Origin: Thelonectria olida
Taxonomy: Eukaryota; Ascomycota; Sordariomycetes; Hypocreales; Nectriaceae
Direction of reading: 5' to 3'
NCBI GenBank assembly: GCA_020736575.1
Contig: JAGPYM010000002.1
Coordinates: 2,790,001 to 2,854,000, forward strand
DNA length: 64,000 bases
The number at the start of each line of letters is the position of its first letter. Position 1 is the first letter of the stretch. Position numbers and translations under genes: made by a program. The notes beneath the pieces were generated by a model. That model saw nothing but the letters and a program-made list of their open reading frames with translations. It was not told where the DNA came from and did not search any database. Positions 47,637-58,900 of the stretch are shown here, piece by piece.

Positions 47637-49424
47637 TCTGCCCTGTATACCACCCACACGACTGTTTGATCCTGATTGTACCCAACCTGTCACATTACCA
47701 AAAATACAACTGACACCTCTGCCGCTATTCGTACACGTTTTCAACCCTCCGGTTCCCTTCATTCCTCCCGTAGGACAGACCCTCCCGCTGCCGAGTCCCA
47801 AGCGCATGCTGTCATCCTAGCACCACCCCGAGAACACAAAAGAACAAGAAATAAACATGACACTCCTTCTCCATCTGCGGAATCCCATCCACCCACGGCC
47901 CTTTCTTCTCCCTCCCGTTGCCCTACCCACCCGAAACACCCCGTCATCCTCCTCCTCTTCCTGCAGGCACTCTGTACTTCCTCCTTCACCCCCTCCACCC
48001 AGTCTTTCTTGCTCGTGGGGAAACACAAATGTCCAAAAAGAACAACTGCAGCCTTGCGTGTCGTCGACGTGTCCCAAGTTTTGGTGCAACAACACCTCAC
48101 GACCCATCTTCGGAGCGTAATCCGGGAGGATACATGAGATAAGAAGCGTGCCAAAAGGGCCTTGGAAATAAGTAGCCCTACCTGCTAACTGTTGTACAAC
48201 ATTCTCCCCGTTCCTCCGGGTCAATCGAGTTTGGGTGAATATTCCAGACCGGGCACGGCGAGACTGACATCAGAACCTGTGTTTCTGGGCCTCTTCAATA
48301 GATGGAACGTGCAAGATGCTGACCTACTAACAGAGCGAGGTTGGTAAACGATACTCATACATGCAACACCAACTTCACATCATCAAGGTCGAGGACGAGA
48401 GAATACAATAATTAATTGCATAAAATCCATAAATATGTCTCAAGAAAAGAATCAAGTACTGCGTTCGAGATATGAAAGAAACGATTCCCTATTGCCTAAC
48501 CCAGCCCAACCCATCCCAATGCCACCCATTCTGATGATAAGAATGAACCTTCCCACCCCAACAGCCACAAGAATGATGGCCTTGGTCAGACAGACACCCT
48601 CATAATCCAGAGCAAACAGAAATACAAAATAAGGGCAAGACTGAATAAAGAGGACTCCAGCAGGTCGTCACCTTAGAACACCGCAAGTGCTTCAACCTTG
48701 TGCGAGGAGAGGATAGGCCATCTAGGCGCATTCCAAGCCACATCTGACAGAACCTGCCAAGCCATTGTACCCGGGCACACTCGAGGTAGCATGGGGCCTA
48801 GCATCACGTAATGGTCGAACGGTGTCCAGGTGCCAAGATGAAAGAGTCGAGAAGAATGAATCGAATAGGTGACGTGGTATCAAAAAAGTCCGGTAAACTG
48901 TGCCTTGCTTGTGCAGCGGGCTGATAGGAACGCACGCAAGCGATCCGCCGAATACAACCGCACACTCGCCCAAACAAAACTGGTGAACAAACTGAGTTTC
49001 CAAAACCCGAAGATGCTTCCAAACATGAGTAGAAGAAGCGAATTGCAAACGATAATGACATGGTATGTTGCAAGCCATGCTAAACCCTCCCAAGAACAAT
49101 CCAAAAGCATTGAGCCAAACCCGACAGCGTAAACCAATGTGCCAATCCCCCGACTCCTCTATCCAATTCAGACCAAATGCTACACGCAATATCAATGGAC
49201 AATCAGTCCAAAAAAGCACATAGCCTCTCCACCAAAGTGTATGCTTGGGTATCCAGGAACACTGAAGAGGTTCGGACCAAAGAGGGGATCAGAGTCTCCT
49301 CAACCGAGAAACAAATATACGGAAAGAGTACAAGTAAACACGATTAGAAAAAATATCCTTGCGTCGAAATAGTGTCAAAATTGCAGTCGTGGTCCATTCG
49401 GTCATGTTCATTTGGCACCCATCC
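47637..49424. other. Convergent 3' spacer of DPB4 and NPL6
   Basis: 1.8 kb between two stop codons. An AATAAA at 47850-47855, about 215 bp past the DPB4 stop, may direct polyadenylation. A 165-codon minus frame at 48722-49219 has no recognisable domain. No gene is supported. Confidence 0.5.
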
Positions 49425-51836
49425 CTATTGGGGCTGCTGGCCAGGAGCCCACCATTGCTGCTGAGTTGGCGAGTGCTGACTGGACCAAGACTGAGTCACA
49501 GCAGGACCGCCGCTCGCTCCCTGAGGCATGTACCCCCTGGGTGTCTGATCGGTAGAGTACATGCTCTGACCGGCGCCATACTGCATGCTCGCCATGCCGG
49601 GAAACTGCATGTTGGGCTGCATCTGACCTGAGCTTGGCTGCCGTAGGTGCGAGGCAGGAGACTGCGACGGATGGCTCTGCTGTTGCCCTTGAGTAGTGTA
49701 GGTCCCGTAGTTGTGCTGCTGGGGCGTCTGGGGAGCCTGAGGCCACATGCCCTGCCCTGACTGGTAGTTGTAGCTACCAGTGCCAGCTGACATCGAGCTG
49801 CCCGAGCCTGGGAGAGACGGCGTTGGTCTGGTGTTTGACTGCGTTGGAGAGTGGGCCATACCTCTCATGGGCGCCTGTGTGAGACTGCTCTGGGCGCTGA
49901 TGGACTGAGAATATGGGGCAGTGGTCATCATCATCTGTGGGCTCTGAGAGGACACCAAGGCAGGTTGGGACATGCCCGTCGCCGTGGTATGGGGCGAGTG
50001 CGACGGTCGGGACGTGGGAACCGACGCGCTTTCGGTCGAAGCCACGGGCTGCTGCTGGGTCAGGTTAGTCGAGGGCTGCTCGTGAGGCCGTCGCCAGATC
50101 CCCTGGATGTAGTCATTGCGCATATCCCGTTGTTGGTTAACGGATCGACTAAACTCGGCGGCATGGTGGGCCTGGGAGTTCAGCTCGCCGAGGGGAGAGG
50201 GCCGGGTCTGGTCTTGGTAAGCAGGGCCGCTGATCTCCTGTCGGGGTCCTCCTTTGAGGATTCCGGAGTAGTCACGCGAACGGGAGTCGCTGAGGTCTGG
50301 TCCAAGTGTCAATCCAGGCATTCTTGTCGTGGTTCCGGGTGGTGGTCCGATCATACCTGGTTGGACAAGATGCGGCTGCGGAGGGCCAGGGAATGGTCCG
50401 GGGTTGTTGCTGTAGACAATCTCGGGGTGCGGAGCACCAGCCAGCAAAACGTTGTTTTGAGCAGCCTCGGCCGCTTCCCTGGCCTTGGTTGCGCCCGGTC
50501 GTTTCTCGCCGGCAAGATCGGCCTCGGTGAAGCCCTGCTTGCGTGCCTTGGTCTCCCAGTAGTCGTCTCGAACTCGTCTGCCATTAACAATGACTCGGCT
50601 TCCGAACTGGCGGAACATGGACCGGGCGGTAACAATTGCGATTTGCCTGGAACGGTAAGAAAACGGGAGGATCTCCTGTTGAACAAGGTCGTCCTTCTCG
50701 GCCTGGCTGGCAATGATCTTGTAAAGCGATCTATTCTTGTTGAACAACAGGTAGGAGTCTCGATAACCCAGAACCCTGGCGCATTCGGTAGCAAGCATGA
50801 AAAGCTTGTCACCTCGGTTGGGAACGAGAAAGGTCCTACACTTATAATCTCGGCCTCCCTGGAGTGTGCCATTGGCGGCTACCTTCTTCTCACCAAACTC
50901 ATCAATCTCACGAGGGAGGTACTCATCGCCAGTCGGGTTTAACTGATCGGTCGTGTGGTCGCGGACGGTCGGGAGAGCCTTCAGCGTCGACTTCGTGGGT
51001 GTCGTCTTCGGAGGCGCTGCAACCTGAGTGGGAGTGGTATAGGCAGGATTTGACTGCGCTGGCAATGCGCCGGTTTGAGACTGAGGGGTCTGGGGAGGAG
51101 GAATCGTTTGCGGCATGGTCACGATGTGAGTCTGCTGGCCAGGAGCTTCGGAGATGCTCCCCGCGGATCTAGATTTCATAGGTCGACCGCGTTTTCGAGG
51201 CGGTTTCGAATCACCTGCACGGGAAACAGCATGGTTAGCCAAGTACTTGGATTAGTTGGGGTTCGCGATGCATGATTATGCGGGCAGCCAAGTAGCACGA
51301 CAAGACATGTAACACGGAATCGCAGCTGGAGCCAGTATCGCGGGGCATCGCAAACGGCACATCGCGGTGCGCTACCACGATGCGCAGTGCAGCGCCGGGC
51401 TACACAGGGCCCACCCCGACATACCGTCATCACCGAGTCGTGGTGAGATGTAGAGTTCCGGGGATCGACTGCGCTTGAGGCTACGATGGGGAGGATCTGT
51501 CGCGCAAGGTGAGTCAGCATTGTGAAGCAATGGCAGAAGGCGGCCGGCAACGGCAACGCCGGAATTGGCGTGCGCGCGCGCGAGGTCGTGGATGGAGGAA
51601 TGCGAGGTTCAGGCTGAGGCAGAGACCAGACTCTTGATGTGAGGTGACGAGATATCGCTGGTGTTTTGCGACTGGCGGCGAACGCTGCGCCGCGACAGCG
51701 AGGGGAATGGTGGGATGCGATTGGGGTTGAGGGGTGTGATGAGCAGTCACAAATAGAGAGTAGACTTACCAGGTGAGTTGAGCGCGGCGGGATTGATCGT
51801 CGCACCATCAGCGCCGCTTCGCTGGGCGGAGTACAT
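49425..51836 (-). CDS. NPL6: RSC/SWI-SNF chromatin-remodelling subunit Npl6/Rsc7
   Basis: Accessory subunit of an ATP-dependent nucleosome-remodelling complex, with a CRC-subunit (RSC7/Swp82) domain. Two exons, 51770-51836 and 49425-51214, flank a 555-nt intron (donor GTAAGT, acceptor GTGCAG, phase 1; the join encodes Gly23), giving 618 aa. An AT-hook core RKRGRP lies at about residues 29-34. The RSC7 domain covers about 118-255, with landmarks DEYLPREIDE, YKCRTFLVPNRGDKLFMLA, RVLGYRDSYLLFNKNRS, SYRSRQIAIVTARSMFRQF and VNGRRVRDDYWE. The remaining 360 residues are Gln/Ser/Pro-rich and probably disordered, as in filamentous-fungal homologues. The intron is long for this genome, so a small extra exon within it cannot be excluded. 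The start at 51836 is the first ATG linked by a good donor; I rate domain identity higher than the first exon. Confidence 0.9.
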
Positions 51837-52592
51837 GACAGAGCTTCCAGGCCAACAGTGACAGCTTTGATGGCGATGTCGACGTGTCAAGAGATGTTTG
51901 GACTGAAGGGGGGTCCCAAAGTTTGGAGGAGACGTAGTGGGAGAATTAACGTCAATCGCGCATGTGGTTGGTCGCCGAATGGAGGGCGCGTCAAGATGTG
52001 GGATGACGATACCGGGTTATAAGGCGGCTCATGTGTGCGGAGCAAAACCTGTCGGGAGCTGGAGATGGCGACTCGGCCGGCGATATCAGAGCTCAAACCG
52101 GATCGCGCGCGATGGAGACGGGTGCGTGATCTGGAGTTGTCGGTGCAGAGGGCCGCAATAAGATCCGTCGAGGATGTGATATCCGGCGGCAGCGGCGGCG
52201 AATGGTTCAAGGTGCAAGCAAGCGAGGGGCAAACGAGGCAAGGAAACGAACGAAAGGCAAGGCACGACAAGGCTGCGAGTAAAGCAGGAAAGAGGGGAAG
52301 CAACGGGGGTTGTAATTGACGGGAACGGAAACGGGGGACCGCAGACGGGAAGTCTGGTGGTGGAATTTACCTTGATCTTGGTGATAGAGTGGGATGCGGC
52401 GGGCGCGAAGCGCGTTGTGCGACGAGGGCGACGAGACGATTCAGATTTTCCGAGGCAGCGCGCGACGTTCAGTTGTCTCTGAGCGCGTGTGTTGAAGGCG
52501 GAGATGGAGGGTTGGACGACGGGTGAGCAGCGGGTGCGAAGTGGTTGGCGGTCGTGAGCTGGTGGTGGTGGTAGTAGTGGATGGATCTTGGT

Positions 52593-52610
52593 GATGGATG
52601 GATGGATGGA
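52593..52610. repeat. (GATG)n tetranucleotide repeat
   Basis: About 4.5 units. Similar GGAT runs recur at about 54017-54030, 54159-54168 and 54301-54319, all in the purine-rich plus strand upstream of NPL6. Confidence 0.9.
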
Positions 52611-53151
52611 CGATGATGATGGATGGTGGAGGGGACGGGTTTGCGATGGGTGTGGGAATGTTGCAGTAGTATACTGTAGGTAGGTTTGTAGCGAGCAGGG
52701 TCGGGTCCGTGGGCACTGGGCAGCGCGCTGGGGGGTCCCTGGTGCACGAGCAATCGACCTCGTCGCGACCGGCTTGCTACTCTCTCTTAGCCTTAGCAAG
52801 GGTGGCAGCCGCAGATGCTGGAGCTAAGCAAGAAATCGCACGCGCAGTTGTTAGTGCGGATGCGGATAGTGTGGGTAATGGGTAGAGCCAAGTGACAAGT
52901 GCTGGAGGCTAGTGAATAAATAGTATCCAGTCCGTAATGATGGATTGTGGCGGTCGTAATGTTGGAAGCTAAGCAGTCAGACTGAAGTAAGAATGAAAGG
53001 AAAGATGATTGTGCACCCTAGTCCAGCCGGTCAAGTCTGAGAGGACCAAACTATTGTTAGGAAGACAGTGACAGACAACGGTACGACGGGCAACTAGACG
53101 GGGGGAGGGGGTAGGGTAAGGTAGACGGGGCCCGGTAGGTAGGTATTTGCT

Positions 53152-53173
53152 AAGGCAAGGCAAGGCAAGGCAA
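53152..53173. repeat. (AAGGC)n pentanucleotide repeat
   Basis: Four full AAGGC units plus a partial one, in the NPL6 upstream region. Confidence 0.9.
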
Positions 53174-54300
53174 GCTTGGGCCGGCAAGGGACAAGGCAGG
53201 TCAAGACGTGAAGCGTATCGGAAGGCGGAGGCAGCGGAGAAGGGAAGGGAAGGGAACAAGGTGTGTGGGTGTTGGGAACTTGGGAGTGCGTTTGGCTGCT
53301 GGGCTGAAGATGGAGATGGAGTGAGTGGGCGAGTGGATGAGTGGACGAGTGACCGAGTGGATGCTGCGAAGAGCTGCGAGTGCAATGCGACCGAGGGCCG
53401 CGTGAATGTGGAGAAGGCTGGTCGATGACAAAATCCCAATGCTAATCCTAGAGCCCGGTTCCCGAGGGATTGAGCTTGTCGAACGAGGGTTTCCCAAGCG
53501 AGGGCTGTGACGTGCAAGGGGACGGGAGAGGGTACCAAAGCAAAGGCACGTCCTGTCTTGTTGCGTTTGTGGTCGGTAGCGCAAAGAAGAGATGGGAAGA
53601 GGGCCAAGCTCCGGTGCAGCACAGATTTGTTTGTTTGCTTGTAAGTTGCAGTAAACGAATTGATTGCGACTCAACAAGAAGACGCAATATGGAACTGGAT
53701 ATGGCCGGGCGATGACGACGATATTGTCGCCGAGAGAAGCAGGCAGCGCGTGCACGCGCAGACGCGAGTCCCCGCTAAAGATGGAGGCGGCCAAGAGACC
53801 GTTGCGCTTTCTAGGCCCGAGGCTGCCGGCCGGAGAAAGAAGAGGGGAGGGGGAGAGGCTTTGGCGCAGGCCCGTGTACGGATTCCCTCCGTTCACAGTT
53901 TGAGGCTGAGGAACGAGGCGCGCTCAAAGATGGACGGAAAAGGGAGTGTGAATGGTGGTTTGATGTGAAAGATGAAGATGGAATGGATACGATACTGGAG
54001 AAGGATGAACCGAAAGATGGATGGATGGGAATGGGATGTGGATGGGGATTGGGGATGGGCACAAAAAACGGGGTCTACTTAGTGCGCCCAGCGGCAGGAA
54101 GCAGCAGTCGACAGCGGGGAAGGCGCCCGAGGGAGATCTCTGCTGTTTTGCGCCGCGATGGATGGATGGGGGAGAGGGATGAGGGATGAGAGGGCACCGC
54201 GACGATGGATACAGTAGATTGATTTTGAGGGGCGAGTGGGACGAAGGGAAAAGCTGGGATGGAGGGCTTGAACGGCCTGCTGGTGGTCTTTCACGAGATG

Positions 54301-54319
54301 GGATGGATGGATGGATGGA
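54301..54319. repeat. (GGAT)n tetranucleotide repeat
   Basis: Four GGAT units and a partial one, close to a GGC run. Confidence 0.9.
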
Positions 54320-54384
54320 CAGGCAGCCCGACGAGATGGAGGACAGAGACGAGGAAGAGGAGGAGGAGGGGGGGCAGCACGTTT

Positions 54385-54407
54385 GGCGGCGGCGGCGGCG
54401 GCGGCGG
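54385..54407. repeat. (GGC)n trinucleotide repeat
   Basis: About seven GGC units on plus, in a purine-rich context upstream of NPL6. Confidence 0.85.
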
Positions 54408-55647
54408 TGGCGCGGATGGAGGGAGACGGATGACGAAGGATGGTTGGTCGGCATGGCGCAGAGAAAGAACATGTCCCAGACAAAAGCCTGGGACGAGGTG
54501 GAGAATCGAGGCCAGAGACGCAAGACAAGAACCAGGGTGGCCAAGCGAAGGAGGGGGGTGTGTTCTTGCAAAGGGAGTGACGCCCGAGGAGAGAGGGGGT
54601 GTAGATGTGGGATGATGAGTACATGTAGAATTACGGCACAGCACCGCGCAAGAGTCACAGAGACGGGCAGTCATTAAGACGACGGGCTACGAATAGGAAC
54701 AAGCAAGATAATAATTGATAACGGCAACATGTAAGACACTGACTGACTGTGCCTGTCCATCCGAAACATGACTGATTACTGCGTAGTAGTCCCAACGGAT
54801 GATGAAAAACACCAAAGACAGAAATGAGGAGGATAGAGCGTGGCGAGAAGGATGATGTGATAACTTGCCGCGTGCGAAGAAGACACGAGGCGGAGTCATA
54901 TCTTTTAGCTTCGGTGGACCGCGCATTCACTATCTCAGCCGTCGTTGCGATACGATACGATACGGTTCTATTCTGAATACGGGCGACGGCTGCTCCAACC
55001 AACCAACAGTATTCCACGACTCTATTGCAACTCCAACACACGCAGCTGAGATAGCCACGAATATCCCCTCGGTCGCTTCTTCAGTGCGCCCGTTTCTAAT
55101 CAAGCAAAGCACCCGATTCGGAATCCAACTCTTCCAATTTCGATGCCACGGCATCTTTGGTGATAGTATCAGTCAGCCGCACTCAGCCGCTGCTTTCCAC
55201 GTTCTTGACTTTGGCCCATCCCATCCCTTCCCCCCCATGTTCCCGGCCGCCGGGGAATAACGCATCAGAGTTGGCTGGTCCGTCTCATTGGCTGAATCCC
55301 TCGGCGCGTTTTGGGAGTACGTGATACAAGAGTCCAAATCCAAGCACCCGCAGGAGGAACAAGGCAAGGCGTGAAATGGGCCACCCGCAGCAGGCTGACG
55401 TTGAGTCATATACCCCTCCCTTGTAATAAGCATTAAGCTTCCCAAACTTCTGCGGCCTTGTTTGCGACAACATCTCCAGATCATCAATGCTGGATATCTT
55501 ATTGACCAGGTCTCTCTGATCGAGTCTATTGTGTGCGCCAGAAGCCCTGAGAACCTTTCTCCCGCCATGTCGAGTCTGTAAACGTCCCGACAAGCCATGT
55601 GCTGCCCCCGCTCTCACACATGCCACCATGGCTCACTCTGGTGTAAC

Positions 55648-55659
55648 ATACCTAGGTAT
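55648..55659. repeat. ATACCTAGGTAT palindrome
   Basis: Perfect 12-bp palindrome with the same CCTAGG core as 3768 and 28531. Confidence 0.75.
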
Positions 55660-55970
55660 ATCAGGACATGGCGGGCACATGGAAGCCGGTGTCATCTTCT
55701 GTCGTAACTAATACACCAACTCGCTGCGTGACCGTTCCGGGACAAAGAAAAGAAATCGAAGACGAAAAGAAAGCCTCGTGTTGGATGGACTCGAGATGTC
55801 GAAGTGTGTCTCTCTGCTTTGCTCCTCGACACCTCCCTACCCCATGTCGTACCCTCGATCCGTGACGCCGGGTCTGGTTGTTGCACCGTGCTGCGTTCCT
55901 GTGACGGGGGCAGAGCCGGTCTGCCCTTTTTGGCTCCACCCCCTCATTCTTTTCCTTTGTGCATCGTGAA

Positions 55971-55993
55971 TGCGTGCGTGCGTGCGTGCGTGC
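55971..55993. repeat. (TGCG)n tetranucleotide repeat
   Basis: About 5.5 TGCG units in non-coding DNA. Confidence 0.9.
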
Positions 55994-58900
55994 AGTTGCA
56001 ACGAACTGGGATGCCGATGTAATAGAAGCCGGGCGTGGAATGGAACGGATGGATGCAAAACCACCGACCGCAGACACTGGCAGCCAAGTGACAAGAGACA
56101 CACACACACTCAGCCACCGTTTAATAGAGTCGTCTGTATGTATGTAGATATATGTACGGGACAAGAACCGGGAGACAACCCCGGATCACCCTCGTGCATG
56201 CCCGTGTTGCTGCAGGAGACAATCCATACATAGAACCCTTGTGTGACTGCACATGTATGTAAGTTGCTTCTCCCCGCATACCCGGCCTGCCTCTGCCCTG
56301 CTCTGCTCTGCTCTGCTCGTGGTGTTGCAACGCAGAACGGAATCAATCGCTTTGTTGCCAACTGCTCGGTGACAAGTTGACGTCCGTATGCAACTAGGTT
56401 TCGTAGACCGAGACAGAGAGAGAGAGACAAGGGGGGGTGGGAGAATAAACAAATAAAGCCTGTTGTTATTAATAATTAGTAATTGCTCCGAGAGGCTTTT
56501 TCCCAGCAACCGGAGAGTTTGTAGCCACTGCCAAAATACCTTCCGGAGGCGTTTTGTCTTGCATCTCACGCGGTTTGTCTTTGCCCCTCTCCACTTTCAG
56601 CCTTTCTTCGAAAAGAGTAATAAAATACTTCGTAAATGATGCAGATCGCTCCGCGGACAGAGCGCCTCCGACAAAAGACACTTCTCCCTGGACACGGTTG
56701 AACAATGTTTCTGGTCAGTGTCTCGACCTGAAGCGTTGGCGTTGAGACCCGAAAGGTGGAGCGTGGGCCGTTGCAAATGCCACAACTAATTTTTATTTGC
56801 CCGAGATCAACAACATGTTGCAGTTCCGCCATTCCAGAAGGGCTCTTCTTGAGCCATCGGTCCTATTCAAGGCAAGACACAATAGGTCTGATAACGGCTC
56901 GTTCTTGTTTGGTGTAAAAGGCTGTGGACACTCAGATCACCTAGACTTCATAGTTCCATCACCAGGCCTCAGAATATCCCTGATCTTGGCTTCTAGGCCC
57001 ATTCTTGACCCTTCACCGCTTCATCGTCAGTTTCGAACATGGCATTCTTCATGTTCCTAGCGCAGTGCCTCGTTGGGAAACTCGCCATGAGAGAAAGGCG
57101 AAGAATGGCCCATGCCATGGCTCGCGATGCGATGCGATGCGAACTAGATGGCACTAATGTTAGCCCTCCGACTCCAGAAACGCGCCCATCTTGCGAAGGC
57201 CTCATCAAGGTCCCAAGATCCCTGGCCCGTTTCCCACTGCATGACGGAGGGGAACCACTTCCAGAAGGCCTAGCGGAAGTGAAGCATGGCCACAGGCTCT
57301 GTGGTGCGTGTTCCCCAAGTCCCTTGATCAACCTGGCTTTGGCATCGCAGCCTTGAGCAGCCCCCCCCCCTCTTTTGAACCCATGTCCCTGCTGGCCTCG
57401 ACCTCACCCGCCCATTCACACCAACAGTCCCAGCGAGGAGGAGCAAGATCCAAGCTCCCACAACGGGCGGGTGCAAAGATTAATGGGAAATACAACGTGG
57501 GAAAGGGCTCGTCAGGGAGGTGAGGGCCCTGGAGAGGAGGGGGGAGGTGCGGGAACGATCGCCCCAAAACCCCAGACGACACCACCACACTGTCCACCAC
57601 ATCGCCGCCCTCGCCTGTGCCCGTCCGTTACCGTTCCGTCCCCGCCCAGACGCAGCTGTCTGGTGTAGATGCGAATATACTTTGTAACTTGTCCGTATGC
57701 AAGGTATATCAAAACCGGACAGGCGGCTAAAAGAAACCATTGATGAGTCGTTTTCGACTGCAAAATGCTCTTCATCGAGAACACCCCCTCTCGGCGAGAC
57801 ATTCGCCATGCTTGTCATGCGCGATTGTGGCTCCCTTCGAAGACGCCATGGATTCCCATGCGAGGGCCATGCGTCACGCTTCCTGTGAGTCCTGTCCGGT
57901 CGCCTTGCCTGCCTCCACCTCTTGGTTCACTTCGCAACTTCTTCCTCAAAACATATCTCCTCGACGAGATACGCGAGGAAGCGTGGTCCTCGAGGCCCTG
58001 CTCGCGTCTGTTGGGTCAATGAACTCGGGCTCCGCTTGACGATCGTCTTCACTAGTATTCGTACCCCTCGTGATACTAGACTTTAAACCATTCGTCTTCT
58101 TAGTGTCGCCCAGCAGCTCCTGCAAGAATCAGGCCTTGGAAGTCAACGAACCATTCAGCCACCATGCCCGTTCTGTTAGATTTGTTCCATCGTCTTTTGG
58201 TTGAGCGAGCGATCAACGCTGCACTCCAGTCTCCAGTCTCCAGTCTCCGCGACGCCGCTGATGGCCCACCGCTTAACTTAGAAGTTAGCGTCGCCCCGCC
58301 ACAGTCGTTAGCACGCACATTGGACATCAAGTGCACCCCTCCTTTGAAAGTGTCTCACCCTCGTCGTTGACGCCGCAGGCCACTGAGGTTAATCAAGTCT
58401 TCGCGAAATCAGCTCATGGCTGTCAATTGTCCGTACGGCTGAGCGTCGCAAAGGCAATATAACTCCCATGCAGCTGCTAGAGCTAGAGTAGGTAAAGCAG
58501 ATCGTCCATCGGCGTCATGAGAGATGACGGCCTGTCATCGTTCAGCCTCTCAGGCGAGACGCGCCGTTTGAGAGGTCCGCACGTGAAACCTTGCTGTGCT
58601 GTTGTTTGCTTGGCCCGGTTAATTAATATCCACAGCGGCGTGTAATTCTCAAGTCATAATCGTTGACTACTGCCCTGGTCGGTGAGCGCCGGCCCCTTCC
58701 TTCACCTGTCTTGTGACGGATCCTCCTCCTCCTCGTCTTCCTCTTCTGTAAGTGAGAGAATCAAGTTGATACATCCGCCGTAATAATAACGGTCCTGCTG
58801 AAAATAGATCCCAATCGCTCCGGAAAACCGGGGCTCGCATTGCATCATCCTGATGATACTCATCCCTCCCAGGCTTCCTCTCGGCTCCAGTCAAAGACCT

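Noticed and set aside
48722..49219. 165-codon minus frame downstream of NPL6
   Set aside because: No domain and no exon structure; more likely the 3' untranslated region of NPL6.
49851..50942. 363-codon antisense frame over NPL6
   Set aside because: Opposite strand clearly encodes the RSC7 domain; the antisense product is Gly/Arg/Val-rich shadow sequence.
52086..54658. Series of 217-244-codon minus frames
   Set aside because: All lie in C/T-rich sense-strand DNA with CCAT and GCC repeats, which lacks stop codons by composition. Products are Ser/Pro/His low complexity.
56469..56705. 78-codon minus frame with protein-like composition
   Set aside because: Starts at TTG with an in-frame TGA just upstream and no convincing splice acceptor; no family recognised.
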